A stretch of DNA of 64,000 nt from Nostoc sp. FACHB-152 (GTDB lineage Bacteria > Cyanobacteriota > Cyanobacteriia > Cyanobacteriales > Nostocaceae), in NCBI RefSeq assembly GCF_014697475.1, contig NZ_JACJRV010000028.1, positions 1 through 64,000 on the forward strand, read 5' to 3'. The translations under genes were made by a program, and so were the position numbers. This document shows positions 36,180 through 46,311 of the stretch, one piece after another. Positions within the stretch are counted from its first letter, which is position 1. Every line of letters begins with the position of its first letter. Under the pieces are notes generated by a model that searched no databases, was not told where the DNA came from, and saw only the letters and a list, made by a program, of their open reading frames with translations.

Positions 36180-37018
36180 TTTTTACCTCTCTTACCACGT
36201 TGCCAACTTTGACTATTAGGTTTCTGATTAAATTCACCTTTAGGAAATAGCCGTTGTTCTAATTCTTCATAGCTACCTTCAAAGTCACAATGACCATAAA
36301 GCGGACATTTCTGACAGTAAATTCCTTTCGTGTAGCGTTCTAAGTTCTCACGGTTGAAAAAATATGGTTTATGGCTAAAAGTGCTAGCAACCCACTGCCA
36401 AGACATATTATTACTTGCAGGATCACCATCTAAAAGATGTTCTAAAAACCATTTAGCACCTGTTTGCCAACGAATGCGCCGCCAATGGACGATATAAGCC
36501 GCCAGCCACATCCGGCTATGGTTGTGTAAGTAGCCAGTTTCACGCATCTCCTGGCTGAAACTATCAATGCACACTCTCCCTGTGCTACCTTCTTTAATAT
36601 CTTGAGGTAACTCTGTGGTGTAGTCTTGGGGCGTATAACCAGTTTTATATTCTTCTTGGTCTTGCCAAATATTATCGCCTAGCTTGACATACAACCTCTG
36701 CCAATAGTCACGCCAGCCTAATTCATTAATGAGCTTTGTGGTATCGTCTGGATGTTTAGAGTTATCAAGCACGTAATCTCTAATTTCTGCTAGGCTCAAA
36801 ACTCCATAGCGAATGTAGGGTGAAAGTTTTGTGACTGCGCCTGTTAAAAAATTACGTGATTTGCTATAGGCAGCTGGGTCTACTTTTTGTAACACTTTTT
36901 GAGCGGCTTTGCGTCCCCCTATAGTATCGCTGATATGGTTATCTCGTTCTGCGGCTTGAGGAAACTGTTCACGCAGATAAGCTATCAACTCATCCCGGTT
37001 AGTAAATTTACGTTGCAT
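36176..37018 (-). CDS. Stand-alone FAD-binding domain of the photolyase/cryptochrome family
   Basis: The 280-residue protein corresponds to the helical FAD domain: TKLSPYIRYGVLSLAEI (FAD phosphate contact), LGWRDYWQRLY, HNHSRMWLAAYIVH, and DGDPASNNMSWQWVASTFSH. C-terminal cysteines (CQKCPLYGHC) could hold an Fe-S cluster or zinc, as in FeS-type relatives. It lacks its own antenna/Rossmann domain, which the overlapping downstream gene seems to supply. Confidence 0.85.
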   Translation of the reverse strand: MQRKFTNRDELIAYLREQFPQAAERDNHISDTIGGRKAAQKVLQKVDPAAYSKSRNFLTGAVTKLSPYIRYGVLSLAEIRDYVLDNSKHPDDTTKLINELGWRDYWQRLYVKLGDNIWQDQEEYKTGYTPQDYTTELPQDIKEGSTGRVCIDSFSQEMRETGYLHNHSRMWLAAYIVHWRRIRWQTGAKWFLEHLLDGDPASNNMSWQWVASTFSHKPYFFNRENLERYTKGIYCQKCPLYGHCDFEGSYEELEQRLFPKGEFNQKPNSQSWQRGKRGKK

Positions 37019-37225
37019 GAATTGTAATTTTTGATGTTAAGTATATATAAAAGTCTAGGTGGACAATCAAGGTGACGATGACTTCAATCAGGTGTGTTTG
37101 CGGTTTGATTGTATATCGTCTATATCAATTATTAACAAATATTAAGCTAAAAGCAGAATTTAGCAGGGAAGCGATCGCCTGCTCCAGGTAAAATTTTGAG
37201 GCGCGTAATTTTTCTCACTCGGATA

Positions 37226-37714
37226 ATGAGCAATATTCCCCAAGTTGGACAACCTGCACCGAATTTCTCTAACCCAGACCAAAACGGCAATTTAGTTACT
37301 TTAGATGATTTTCAAGGTCAGTGGGTTGTCCTTTATTTTTATCCCAAAGATGACACCCCAGGTTGCACCACAGAAGCTAAAGACTTTACTCAATTGAACC
37401 CAGAATTTAGCAAATTAGGAGCAAAAATTTTAGGCGTAAGTCCCGACTCAGGGAAGTCTCATTGCAAATTTATTGATAAATATAGCTTGTCAATAACCTT
37501 ATTAAGTGACCCAGACCATCAACTAGCAGAGGCTTATGGTGCTTGGCAGTTGAAAAAATTTATGGGTAAAGAATATATGGGAATTGTTCGCTCAACTTTC
37601 CTGATAGCACCTGATAGGAATATAGTTTATGCTTGGCCAAATGTAAAAGCAAAAGCTCATGCTGAAGCTGTATTCACAAAATTGCAAGAATTGATTAATA
37701 AGCTAGAAACGTAG
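37226..37714 (+). CDS. Peroxiredoxin Q (bacterioferritin comigratory protein type)
   Basis: With the ATG at 37226 the protein has 162 residues; the upstream TTG at 37196 adds ten unlikely ones. The peroxidatic site is YFYPKDDTPGCTTEAKDF (Cys47). The resolving Cys five residues later seen in many PrxQ proteins is absent; another Cys stands at 80 (KSHCKF). It reduces hydroperoxides with thioredoxin in the cytosol. NADAR gene follows after 15 bp, probably one transcript. Confidence 0.92.
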   Translation: MSNIPQVGQPAPNFSNPDQNGNLVTLDDFQGQWVVLYFYPKDDTPGCTTEAKDFTQLNPEFSKLGAKILGVSPDSGKSHCKFIDKYSLSITLLSDPDHQLAEAYGAWQLKKFMGKEYMGIVRSTFLIAPDRNIVYAWPNVKAKAHAEAVFTKLQELINKLET

Positions 37715-37729
37715 TAGATTCATCATTTT

Positions 37730-38161
37730 ATGACTATTTATTTTTATAGCATCCGTGAACAATACGGCTGCTTCTCTAACTTTTCGCCCCACGGCTTTGT
37801 ATTAGATGATTTGTACTGGTATACGAGTGAACATTATTTTCAAGCACAAAAGTTTGTCGGTACTGTTCATTTAGAACAAATTCGTCTAGCAAAAACGCCT
37901 AAAGATGCTGCGAATATGGGACGCGAAAGAAGCCGTCCTCTGCGTCCAGACTGGGAGCAAGTAAAAGACAATATTATGAAACAAGCGGTGTTACGCAAAT
38001 TTGAAACTCATACGGATATCAAGGAAATTCTACTTTATACAGGTAATGCAGAAATTATTGAAAATTCGCCTATTGATTACTACTGGGGTTGTGGGGCCGA
38101 TGGTAGCGGTAAAAATATGTTAGGGATAATTTTAATGGAGGTGCGAGATATCCTGCGTTGA
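37730..38161 (+). CDS. NADAR-family protein (DUF1768, YbiA-like)
   Basis: The 143-residue protein has IREQYGCFSNFSPHGFVLDD, WYTSEHYFQAQKF and DYYWGCGADGSGKNMLG, the hallmarks of the NADAR/YbiA fold. Family members are N-glycosidases acting on damaged riboflavin intermediates or on ADP-ribosylated bases; some occur in phage-defence islands. Here it follows a peroxiredoxin, favouring a metabolite-repair role. Length is typical. Confidence 0.9.
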   Translation: MTIYFYSIREQYGCFSNFSPHGFVLDDLYWYTSEHYFQAQKFVGTVHLEQIRLAKTPKDAANMGRERSRPLRPDWEQVKDNIMKQAVLRKFETHTDIKEILLYTGNAEIIENSPIDYYWGCGADGSGKNMLGIILMEVRDILR

Positions 38162-38427
38162 CGCTGACAGCCTCAAGGCCAAGAACTTTATTGTAAAATA
38201 ATTTGTCGTTGTAATTATTAGTTCTTGCAGATATAGCAAAATATATATTTTAGGGATAACTATCTCCAAGTGTTACATCCATTAAGATAGCTACTTTGTC
38301 TAGCATCTGAATTATACACAAATACTAAGCCTTTAACGTTTTTATAGATGTTAGCTTAGACTGTCAAAAAGCGTATTTTTTGTAGATTTGAGTTGAGAGT
38401 AGGAATCCTTCAAAGGAGGAAAAAACT

Positions 38428-38769
38428 ATGTCTTTATCAACCAATGTCAAGAAATATTGCAAGTGGTTTTGGGATGAAACCCTGGGCGGTGAGTTCGATG
38501 CTTGGGGTACTAGCACCTATTTTCTAGAAATTGGTCATAATTTGTATCCCGTAAGACAGATAGAAGTCTACGAAAACGGCAACGTACTGTTTTATGACAG
38601 TAATCACTTTTTAGATGATTACGGAATGTTATGTGATCAGCCGATAGAAGAAAGAGATATTCAAGAATTTGGCATCACTAGAGCAGAATTTGAACAAGTA
38701 TGGAATACAAAAAGTCCCATGAATAGATTAGGCTTAGTAGTACAGTCCGGGTTTAAGTTATGTGGATGA
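38428..38769 (+). CDS. Small conserved-looking protein, possibly DUF6881-like
   Basis: The 113-residue protein begins after a strong ribosome site (AAAGGAGG, 10 bp upstream). Features are VRQIEVYENGNVLFYDSNHF and ITRAEFEQVW near the end, a pattern reminiscent of DUF6881. It is acidic, aromatic-rich and cytosolic. Function unknown; the family call is tentative. Confidence 0.6.
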   Translation: MSLSTNVKKYCKWFWDETLGGEFDAWGTSTYFLEIGHNLYPVRQIEVYENGNVLFYDSNHFLDDYGMLCDQPIEERDIQEFGITRAEFEQVWNTKSPMNRLGLVVQSGFKLCG

Positions 38770-38927
38770 TAGCTAATTATTTGCTAAATGATTTTAAATG
38801 GTAATGGCGATCGCTTAGATGAACAATTGCCACACATACCAAACCAGCAGTCATCCGTTGTGTATGAAAGATAAACCTGAATTTTGGGCAAACTTGATTT
38901 ATTAGCCCACTTAACAGGAATTGGTCG

Positions 38928-40010
38928 ATGTCAGACGGTGAATGGAAAAATAACATCAACAATACCTCTCCCGCGCCAGTGCCTGCAACCAAGCTCAAAA
39001 CCATCAAGCGCAACACCATTACCCATGAATTTGACCAAAATGCGTCTGGAGAGATGGTACTGGCTGAAAAAAATGATGCTCAAATATTAGAAGCATCTAA
39101 ATTGCTCCGACAAGGAGTGCAACAGCAGCAAGCTGGAGACTTAATAGCGGCGTTGAAGTCGTTGCAAAGGTCTTTAGAGTTATTTCAGGCAGTTGGTGAT
39201 ATACAGCAACAAGAGCAGGCTTTATCTTTATTAGCAGTAGTAACTTACGCTTCTGGAGATTATAAAAGCACTATTTCTTACGCCCAGCAGTGTCTAGCCT
39301 TAAAAAAAGATACACCCAATTTATCTGTGCAGATGCAGGCATTTTCGCATTTAGGTAATGCTTACCGTCATCTGAACGACTATAACAAAGCTATTAAATA
39401 TTTAGAAGACTGCTTAAAAATTACTCAAAAATTGCAAGATAAGCGAAGTCAGGTTGCAGCCTTAAATAATTTGGGATTAGTGTATAAAGCTGCGGGCAAT
39501 TTTATCCAGGCCATTGAGTATCAAGAGCAAAGCTTAAAAATTGTCGAAGAACTTCAAGATAACTGGGGCATAGAACAGGTACTGAAGAACTTGGGTAATG
39601 CTTGGTATGCTTTGGACAATTATCCCAAAGCGATCGCTTATTATGAACAGTGTGTCAAAATAGCACGCCTTCTCAACAACCCTCGCAGTGCTGTTCAGGT
39701 ACTCAAAAATTTAGGCAACGCTTGTTATGCCACCAGTGATTATCGCAAAGCAATTACTTATTATGAAGAGCGTTTGCAATTAGCCAGAGAACTAAAAGAC
39801 AAGCGTAGCGAAGAACAATCTTTAGGTAGTTTAGGGGTGACTAGTGAAGCCTTAGGAGATTATAAAAGAGCCATTAAATATTATGAACAAAGATTACTCC
39901 TAGCTAGGAGCATTAAAGACCGACGCATTGAAGAAGAAACCCTTGCTAGCCTCAAAGTTGCTTGCTATGCCTTAGGTGATTACGCTAAGGCCATGCAATA
40001 TCAACAGTAA
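38928..40010 (+). CDS. Tetratricopeptide-repeat protein
   Basis: The 360-residue protein has a 50-residue polar N-terminus and then about seven TPR units of 40 residues (Kinesin-light-chain type), for example NNLGLVYKAAGNFIQAIEYQ and LGNAWYALDNYPKAIAYYEQ. Such proteins are protein-binding scaffolds. No enzyme or DNA-binding domain is attached. Cytosolic; partner unknown. Confidence 0.85.
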   Translation: MSDGEWKNNINNTSPAPVPATKLKTIKRNTITHEFDQNASGEMVLAEKNDAQILEASKLLRQGVQQQQAGDLIAALKSLQRSLELFQAVGDIQQQEQALSLLAVVTYASGDYKSTISYAQQCLALKKDTPNLSVQMQAFSHLGNAYRHLNDYNKAIKYLEDCLKITQKLQDKRSQVAALNNLGLVYKAAGNFIQAIEYQEQSLKIVEELQDNWGIEQVLKNLGNAWYALDNYPKAIAYYEQCVKIARLLNNPRSAVQVLKNLGNACYATSDYRKAITYYEERLQLARELKDKRSEEQSLGSLGVTSEALGDYKRAIKYYEQRLLLARSIKDRRIEEETLASLKVACYALGDYAKAMQYQQ

Positions 40011-40173
40011 ACAGTTATCAGTTAACTGTTTACTCTAATTACTGCTTTCACTGTTAACGGTAATTCGCTGCTAAAATGGAACTCGTGCTAATCTTCAGTA
40101 TTCAGCAATAAAAAGCTCTAGCAAGATTTTACTGAAATTAACATCAGGTGCTGACCCCAACAAGCGTATTTCC

Positions 40174-40857
40174 ATGAGCAGCGAAATTCAACTCAGCCTC
40201 TTCGATGAGTCAAGCTCAAATCCCACAGAGCTAATTCCTACAGATGGTAAAATTCCCATACCTGCGGGAACCTATACCCACATGAGCGAGTTAGCCCAGC
40301 ACTGTAACCAGTGTCAGCGTTGCGAATTAGGGCAAACTCGCACTCATGCAGTAGTAGGAAGGGGTAATCTCAACGCCGAAATCATGATTGTGGGCGAAGC
40401 ACCAGGTCAAAACGAAGACGAAACAGGCTTACCATTTGTCGGCAGATCTGGGCAATTATTAGAGAAAATTTTAGCATCGGTCAAACTGACTACTGAAGAC
40501 GATGTTTACATTGCCAACATCAATAAATGTAGACCACCCAATAACCGGGTTCCTACCCCTAGCGAAATGGCAGCTTGCTTACCATATTTACTAGAACAAA
40601 TTCGCCTAGTTGATCCCAAAATTATTTTGTTAACAGGCGCAACAGCACTCAAAGGTTTAACAGGCGAAAAGCAAGCAATTACAAAAATTCGTGGACAATG
40701 GATAGAGTGGGAAGGACGTTTGTGTATGCCAATTTTCCACCCTTCATACTTATTGCGTAATCCATCAAAGGAAAAAGGCAGTCCTAAATGGTTAATGTGG
40801 CAAGATATCCAGGCGGTGCGTGCTAAGTATGATGAAATTAAGCAAAGTCTTTCATGA
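40174..40857 (+). CDS. Family 4 uracil-DNA glycosylase with an Fe-S cluster
   Basis: The 227-residue protein has the cluster cysteines Cys47-x2-Cys50, Cys119 (NINKCRPPNNR) and Cys135 (AACLPYL), the catalytic loop GEAPGQNEDETGLPFVGRSG (75-94) and HPSYLLRNPS. It removes uracil from DNA in base-excision repair. The first 35 residues are a polar extension. Confidence 0.93.
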   Translation: MSSEIQLSLFDESSSNPTELIPTDGKIPIPAGTYTHMSELAQHCNQCQRCELGQTRTHAVVGRGNLNAEIMIVGEAPGQNEDETGLPFVGRSGQLLEKILASVKLTTEDDVYIANINKCRPPNNRVPTPSEMAACLPYLLEQIRLVDPKIILLTGATALKGLTGEKQAITKIRGQWIEWEGRLCMPIFHPSYLLRNPSKEKGSPKWLMWQDIQAVRAKYDEIKQSLS

Positions 40858-40939
40858 AGCTAAAATTTAGCTTGACTGTTTCAATAACTGCCGTTCCTGC
40901 AATATTCTACTACAAAGTAATAATTGGAGAGCGTAAATA

Positions 40940-41149
40940 ATGCAGACTGATGACAGTTTAAAGCAAAGGCTAGTAGAAAAAATCAGCCGAATGTCGGTTG
41001 AACAAATTTTGTTAATTGACAAGTTTATAGATTCCTTAGCTCAAAAAGATTCAGACCAAATGCTTATCCTAGCAGCGGCAAAGCTAGCTGAACCAGCTTT
41101 GCAAAAAATCTGGGATAATCCTGATGATGCTGAATATGACAAACTTTAA
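40940..41149 (+). CDS. Probable antitoxin of a MazF/PemK-type pair
   Basis: A 69-residue acidic protein (KQRLVEKISRMSVEQILLID, then LAQKDSDQMLILAAAKLAEP). It overlaps the toxin start by 14 bp, the standard coupled layout, with GGAGAG 10 bp upstream of its ATG. It lacks an obvious DNA-binding fold; the identification rests on position and size. Confidence 0.75.
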   Translation: MQTDDSLKQRLVEKISRMSVEQILLIDKFIDSLAQKDSDQMLILAAAKLAEPALQKIWDNPDDAEYDKL

Positions 41150-41474
41150 CTTCGGAGATATTGTTTTAGTACCCTTTCCTTTTACTGACCAAACTACTAC
41201 TAAAAAACGTCCCGCGATAGTTATCAGTTCTATTGAGTATCAACGTGAGCGTTCAGATTTGATAGTAATAGCTGTAACCAGTCAAACTAACCCAGCAACA
41301 TCTTTTGGCGAAATAAATATAACTAAGTGGCAAGCAGCTGGACTAATTAAACCTTCCATTATTAAACCAGTTTTGACAACTATTGATAAAGAACTAGTGA
41401 TTAAAACATTAGGACGGCTTGAAGAAATAGATTGCCAAGAATTACAAAATCTTCTACAAATTATTTTAGGATGA
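41136..41474 (+). CDS. MazF/PemK-family endoribonuclease toxin
   Basis: The start at 41136 gives 112 residues with FGDIVLVPFPFTDQTTTKKR, PAIVISSIEY, IAVTSQ and KPVLTTIDKELVIKTLGRL, the CcdB/PemK beta-barrel. Such toxins cut mRNA when the antitoxin decays. A longer in-frame start at 41124 is possible. The pair sits among housekeeping genes, not in an evident mobile island. Confidence 0.88.
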   Translation: MTNFNFGDIVLVPFPFTDQTTTKKRPAIVISSIEYQRERSDLIVIAVTSQTNPATSFGEINITKWQAAGLIKPSIIKPVLTTIDKELVIKTLGRLEEIDCQELQNLLQIILG

Positions 41475-41500
41475 TGAGCGATCGCATCCCCTATAAAAGC

Positions 41501-42124
41501 TTAAACCCTAGTTCGGATACGTACACTTCCTGCTTGACAATCCCGCAACCAAGCTTTAATCCCTTGGGCAACTGTACCATTACTACTATCTCGTGGCGGT
41601 GTTGGTGGTTGTTGTTTTGGATAGCCGCCAGTTTGGGTAAACATTAATACTAAACGCCAACCAAGTTTAGTTTTTGTTAGAAATACCCAATGAAATTCTT
41701 CTAATTCAATTGCTTTTCCATCTTTATATTGCCGAGCTAAAGTAGTAAAAAAAACTTGCTCAACTTCTTCTGCACTTTTTTGATCGTATGTACTATTGCC
41801 AGCAGGATTTAAGGGTAGAGGTTGAAATTCAGGTCTTCCTGCAATAAACATATAACTGTAAAGATCACTGCTTCTGCGGAGACGGCGACCACGTTGGCTG
41901 GCGCGGTTAGTATAGCTAGGTAAATCGCGTAGAAGTTGAGTAGTTAATGTTTCTAAATTTTGTTCATGGCAAGCAAACTTCTCACCCCGATTTATTTGTG
42001 TAGAAGGAGTGAGGGTTTGTGACAATGCTGAGTTATTAGTACTACTAACAATTACCAGCCAGAAAGCCGAAGTTATAACAATTGGGAGGAGAGAGTAGGG
42101 AATAGGGGAAGAAACTTTTTTCAT
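41501..42124 (-). CDS. Exported protein of unknown function
   Basis: The 207-residue protein has a signal peptide (about 1-34, IVITSAFWLVIVSSTNNSAL) and a soluble domain with QLLRDLPSYTNRASQRGRRL, LYSYMFIAGRPEFQPLPL and EFHWVFLTKTKLGWRLVLMF. It should be periplasmic or in the thylakoid lumen. The pattern is common in cyanobacterial hypothetical proteins; no family name is offered. Confidence 0.7.
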   Translation of the reverse strand: MKKVSSPIPYSLLPIVITSAFWLVIVSSTNNSALSQTLTPSTQINRGEKFACHEQNLETLTTQLLRDLPSYTNRASQRGRRLRRSSDLYSYMFIAGRPEFQPLPLNPAGNSTYDQKSAEEVEQVFFTTLARQYKDGKAIELEEFHWVFLTKTKLGWRLVLMFTQTGGYPKQQPPTPPRDSSNGTVAQGIKAWLRDCQAGSVRIRTRV

Positions 42125-42212
42125 GCTGAGTTTTGCAATTTTCCCGTAAGTAATTGACTGACTTAAAAAAGTATTGAGTCCAAAAACTAGCCCCTAATCC
42201 CTAACTTCTAGC

Positions 42213-42923
42213 TCATATTGTGGTTAACTCATCAGAAATTTTCTTCCAGGCTAACTCAGGTTCAGCAGCAGCAGTGATAGGACGACCTATTACTAAATAG
42301 TCTGCACCAGCTTGGATAGCTTGTGAAGGAGTGAGCGATCGCTTTTGGTCGCCTTTATCTGCCCAAGTTGGACGCACACCAGGACAAACTAGCAAAAACT
42401 CATCCCCACAAGTCTGTCGCAACTGTGCCACTTCTTGAGGCGAACATACAGCCCCATCTAACCCTGATTCTTTTGCCATCAGTGCCATTTCTAGAGCGAA
42501 TTCTGGCAACTCTAGAGGAATTTTTAAATCAAAAGCTAACTGTCTGGCAGAAATACTCGTCAACAAGGTAATGGCAATTAATTTCGGCGGTTGCACACCA
42601 GCTTGGGCTGCACCAGCTTGGGCTGCTTCGGTAGCGGCTTTGAGGGCATCTTTACCGGCTGTCGCATGAATTGTCAATAAGTCCACCCCGTAACGCGATG
42701 CACTCCGACAAGCACCAGCCACAGTATTAGGGATGTCGTGGAATTTTAAATCTAAGAAAATGCGCTTTTCCCTAGACTTTAAAAACTCCAATATTTGCGG
42801 CCCAACGCTGGTAAACAACTCTAAACCAACCTTCCAAAAGCTGACTGATTCTAGCTTATCTACCAGAGCGATCGCACTTTCTAAATCCGGCACATCCAAA
42901 GGGACAATTATTTTATTAATCAC
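42213..42923 (-). CDS. pyrF: Orotidine 5'-phosphate decarboxylase
   Basis: The 236-residue TIM barrel makes UMP in pyrimidine synthesis. The catalytic Asp-x-Lys-x-x-Asp is in [13 protein letters not shown], and [15 protein letters not shown] is the phosphate loop region. Length is normal. It lies downstream of tyrS with an STRR block between them. Confidence 0.96.
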   Translation of the reverse strand: MINKIIVPLDVPDLESAIALVDKLESVSFWKVGLELFTSVGPQILEFLKSREKRIFLDLKFHDIPNTVAGACRSASRYGVDLLTIHATAGKDALKAATEAAQAGAAQAGVQPPKLIAITLLTSISARQLAFDLKIPLELPEFALEMALMAKESGLDGAVCSPQEVAQLRQTCGDEFLLVCPGVRPTWADKGDQKRSLTPSQAIQAGADYLVIGRPITAAAEPELAWKKISDELTTI

Positions 42924-43017
42924 AGTGAACAGTGAGCAGTGAGCGTGAACAGTGAGCAGTGAACAGTGAGCAGTGAACAGTGAGCAGTGATTATTTATCT
43001 GATAACTGATAACTGAT
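42921..43017. repeat. STRR block (GTGAACA / GTGAGCA and TGATAAC units)
   Basis: About nine GTGA(A/G)CA heptamers followed by CTGATAACTGATAACTGATT, filling the whole pyrF-tyrS gap and abutting the tyrS stop codon. Confidence 0.85.
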
Positions 43018-44214
43018 TTAAGGTACTAAACGCACAAACTTATTTTTACCAACTTGCAGCACACGTCCGTATAATTCACTAGGTTCTGGGAAAGTAGTAT
43101 CAATATCGGTAATGCGATCGCCATCTAAGCGTACACCACCTTCTTGAATTTTGCGCCGACCTTCGCCTGTGCTTTTACACAAGCCACTGGCGTTGAGTAG
43201 AAACGCTAACTTGGCAGGAAACTGGGGTACACCAGCGAGAGAAAATTCTGGCACAGCACCTTCTTTACCACCGCTTTTAGCTGCTTCTTTGGCTTCATTT
43301 GCCGCTTGTTCGCCGTGGTATTGTTTGACCACTTCCCAAGCTAAAAGCATCTGGCGATCGCGCGGATTTTCTGGCAATTTATCTAAAGGTAAATCTGTCA
43401 GCAGTTCAAAATACTGTTCCAGCAAATTATCGGGAACCCCTTGCAACTTCTGATATTTTTGTCCTGGGTGTTCCGACAAGCCAACATAATTCCCCAGAGA
43501 TTTCGACATTTTTTGTACGCCATCTGTACCAATTAAAATTGGCAACAGTACGCCAAATTGGGGTTTTTGTCCAAAGTGACGTTGCAAATCTCTGCCGACA
43601 GCAATGTTAAACTTTTGGTCAGTTCCCCCTAATTCCACATCTGCCTCAACAGCCACAGAATCATAACCCTGCATTAACGGATAAAGGAACTCATGCAAGA
43701 AAATTGGATTCTCTTTTTTGTAGCGTTCAGCAAATCCCTCTTTGGCAAGCATTTGGCTTACCGTCATAGTAGAGAGTAACTCTAAAATTTTTCCTAAATT
43801 AAGCTGGGAAAGCCATTCGGAGTTATAACGTACCTCTAACCGTCCGGGTGTGTCAAAATCCAAAATAGGACGCACTTGATCTAAGTAAGTCTGGGCATTT
43901 TGTGCCACATCAGCCTCTGTCAGCTGACGACGCACTTCCGATTTACCTGTAGGGTCGCCAATGCGTGCTGTAAAATCACCAATAATTAGAACTGCTGTAT
44001 GACCAGCATCTTGAAACGCTCGCAGTTTTCGTACTGGTATGCTATGACCAAAGTGAATATCAGCACCCGTAGGGTCAATTCCCAACTTCACCCTGAGAGG
44101 TCTGTTAGTATTTGCTAGACGCTTTTCTAAACTTTCAATTTCGCTATCAATATCAGTAGGTTGTGGGAATACTTCCACTATGCCACGATGTAGCCAAGAA
44201 AAATCATGCGCCAT
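43018..44214 (-). CDS. tyrS: Tyrosyl-tRNA synthetase
   Basis: From the ATG at 44214 the product has 398 residues and starts [11 protein letters not shown]; the open frame runs 70 codons further but that part is not synthetase-like. The HIGH-type motif is HFGHS, the KMSKS motif is KMSKSLG, and an S4 RNA-binding domain closes the protein ([16 protein letters not shown]). Class I synthetase charging tRNA-Tyr. The gene is divergent from the penicillin-binding protein gene. Confidence 0.95.
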   Translation of the reverse strand: MAHDFSWLHRGIVEVFPQPTDIDSEIESLEKRLANTNRPLRVKLGIDPTGADIHFGHSIPVRKLRAFQDAGHTAVLIIGDFTARIGDPTGKSEVRRQLTEADVAQNAQTYLDQVRPILDFDTPGRLEVRYNSEWLSQLNLGKILELLSTMTVSQMLAKEGFAERYKKENPIFLHEFLYPLMQGYDSVAVEADVELGGTDQKFNIAVGRDLQRHFGQKPQFGVLLPILIGTDGVQKMSKSLGNYVGLSEHPGQKYQKLQGVPDNLLEQYFELLTDLPLDKLPENPRDRQMLLAWEVVKQYHGEQAANEAKEAAKSGGKEGAVPEFSLAGVPQFPAKLAFLLNASGLCKSTGEGRRKIQEGGVRLDGDRITDIDTTFPEPSELYGRVLQVGKNKFVRLVP

Positions 44215-44388
44215 AATAGGAGATTCGTTTTTTACTACACTTTTTATTTGAGAAGTTAAGTTAGTTATGTTCACTGGCGATTTGTCCGATCTTTCATCTG
44301 CCAAACTAATATAATTGCAAAAAATTAACCATCTTGATGCATTTTGATGAATTACAGTTAAATCTACAAGTGAGGAAGTGATAACGTC

Positions 44389-46311
44389 GTGTCGTCTAGG
44401 ACTCTTGAAAATAAGCAACCACAACGTCGGCCTTCATCGGGTTTTGAGTTTTTAAAAGGAGTTGGTCAGATTACTGGCGGTACTCTTTTATCAATAACCA
44501 TGCTGACAAGCTCTATTGTAGCTGGAGGGCTAGTTGGTTTAGCGATTAGTTTCCGTAATTTACCGGATGTTAGGCAACTACGTAACTTTTTGCCTTCAGA
44601 AACGACTTATATTTATGACATTAAAGGAAAACTGTTAGCCAGTGTCCACGGGGAAGCTAACCGTGAAGTTGTACCACTAGATAGAATTTCGCCCAATTTA
44701 AAACGGGCGGTACTAGCTAGTGAAGACAGCCATTTTTATTATCATCATGGTATTAATCCTACAGGTGTTGGTCGGGCGATCGTAGTTAACGCTGTAGCTG
44801 GTGGTGTGAAAGAAGGTGGTTCTACCATCACCATGCAGTTGGTCAAAAATCTGTTTTTGTCGCAAAAACGCGCCATTACCCGTAAACTAGCTGAGGCCGT
44901 GTTGGCAATTCGCCTAGAACAAATTTTGTCCAAAGACCAGATATTAGAAATGTACCTCAATCAAGTTTATTGGGGTCACAATAATTATGGTGTACAAACA
45001 GCAGCCCGCAGTTACTTTGATAAATCAGCCGAAACCTTAACTATTGCTGAATCTGCCATGATGGCAGGCTTAATTCAAGCACCAGAAGAATTCAGCCCGT
45101 TTGCTAGTATGAAGCTGGCAAAACAGAAGCAAAAAGAAGTGCTAGGGCGGATGCTGGAATTGAAGTGGATTACCCAGCAAGAATATGATGATGCCCTGAA
45201 GCAAGAAATCAAACTAGGCAGAATTCGGTCTTTCCAAGGTAGTGCCTTACCTTATGTCAGCAATACAGTGGCGCAGGAGTTGGCGAAAAAGTTTGGTCGT
45301 GATGCCTTACTCAAAGGTGGAATGCGCGTACAAACCACAGTTGATGCCAAATTCCAAATTATGGCAGAAGATACTGTGAAAAAGTGGCATAAAACCCTCA
45401 GTGGGCAAGGATTATCAAAAAATCAAATTGCTTTGGTAGCGATTGATCCGCGTACCCATTTTGTGAAGGCACTAGTAGGTGGTGTAGATCCTAAGGCCAG
45501 TGAATTCAACCGTGCTACTCAAGCTCTGCGTCAGCCAGGATCTTCTTTTAAGCCGTTTGTTTACTATACGGCCTTTGCTACTGGTAAGTATGGGCCAGAT
45601 ACAACAGTAATTGATGCGCCGGTGAGCTATCGAGATGGTGACGGTTGGTACTTTCCGAGAAACTATGATGGTAGTTTCGGGGGCGCGATGACAATTCGTA
45701 AAGCTCTATCCGTATCTCGCAACATCCCTGTAATCAAGCTGGGTAAGTCTGTAGGGATGTCTAAGGTTATAGAAACCTGCCGGACTTTAGGCATTATGAG
45801 TCCAATGGAACCTGTCACTTCTTTACCTTTAGGTGCGATTGGCGTTACACCATTGGAAATGGCTAGTGCCTATGCCACTTTTGCTAATTACGGCTGGCAG
45901 TCACAACCAACTATTATTGCTCGGATCACTGATAGTAGTGGCAATGTTTTGCTAGACAATACACCCAAACCCAAGCTAGTTCTTGATCCTTGGGCATCGG
46001 CAGCAATTATCGATACCATGACATCTGTAATTACTGAAGGGACTGGTAAAAATGCTGCCATAGGTCGTCCTGCTGCTGGCAAGACAGGTACAACATCCTC
46101 AGAAAAGGATATTTGGTTTGTTGGTACAGTACCTCAGCTAACCACTGCTGTCTGGGTGGGTAGAGATGATAATAGACAGTTAGCCCACGGTGCTACTGGC
46201 GGTGTTATGGTAGCTCCCATCTGGAAGGATTTTATGACTCAGGCACTTAAAGGTGTTCCTGTGGAAAAATTTAAGCCGCCTTCTAAGTTTCCTCGTCCTA
46301 AGTCAAATTAA
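44389..46311 (+). CDS. Class A penicillin-binding protein (PBP1A-like)
   Basis: The 640-residue bifunctional enzyme starts with GTG. A membrane anchor (about 27-55) is followed by a glycosyltransferase domain with Glu112 ([13 protein letters not shown]) and [16 protein letters not shown], and a transpeptidase domain with the active serine in GSSFKPF (Ser385), SRN and AGKTGTTS. It polymerises and crosslinks peptidoglycan. No C-terminal PASTA or long tail is present. Confidence 0.94.
   Translation: MSSRTLENKQPQRRPSSGFEFLKGVGQITGGTLLSITMLTSSIVAGGLVGLAISFRNLPDVRQLRNFLPSETTYIYDIKGKLLASVHGEANREVVPLDRISPNLKRAVLASEDSHFYYHHGINPTGVGRAIVVNAVAGGVKEGGSTITMQLVKNLFLSQKRAITRKLAEAVLAIRLEQILSKDQILEMYLNQVYWGHNNYGVQTAARSYFDKSAETLTIAESAMMAGLIQAPEEFSPFASMKLAKQKQKEVLGRMLELKWITQQEYDDALKQEIKLGRIRSFQGSALPYVSNTVAQELAKKFGRDALLKGGMRVQTTVDAKFQIMAEDTVKKWHKTLSGQGLSKNQIALVAIDPRTHFVKALVGGVDPKASEFNRATQALRQPGSSFKPFVYYTAFATGKYGPDTTVIDAPVSYRDGDGWYFPRNYDGSFGGAMTIRKALSVSRNIPVIKLGKSVGMSKVIETCRTLGIMSPMEPVTSLPLGAIGVTPLEMASAYATFANYGWQSQPTIIARITDSSGNVLLDNTPKPKLVLDPWASAAIIDTMTSVITEGTGKNAAIGRPAAGKTGTTSSEKDIWFVGTVPQLTTAVWVGRDDNRQLAHGATGGVMVAPIWKDFMTQALKGVPVEKFKPPSKFPRPKSN

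Noticed and set aside
42921-43017. Repeat block considered as a CRISPR array
   Set aside because: Units are 7 bp in tandem without spacers, which is the STRR pattern.
44215-44424. 70-codon N-terminal extension of TyrS
   Set aside because: Not synthetase-like and overlaps the start of the divergent penicillin-binding protein gene.
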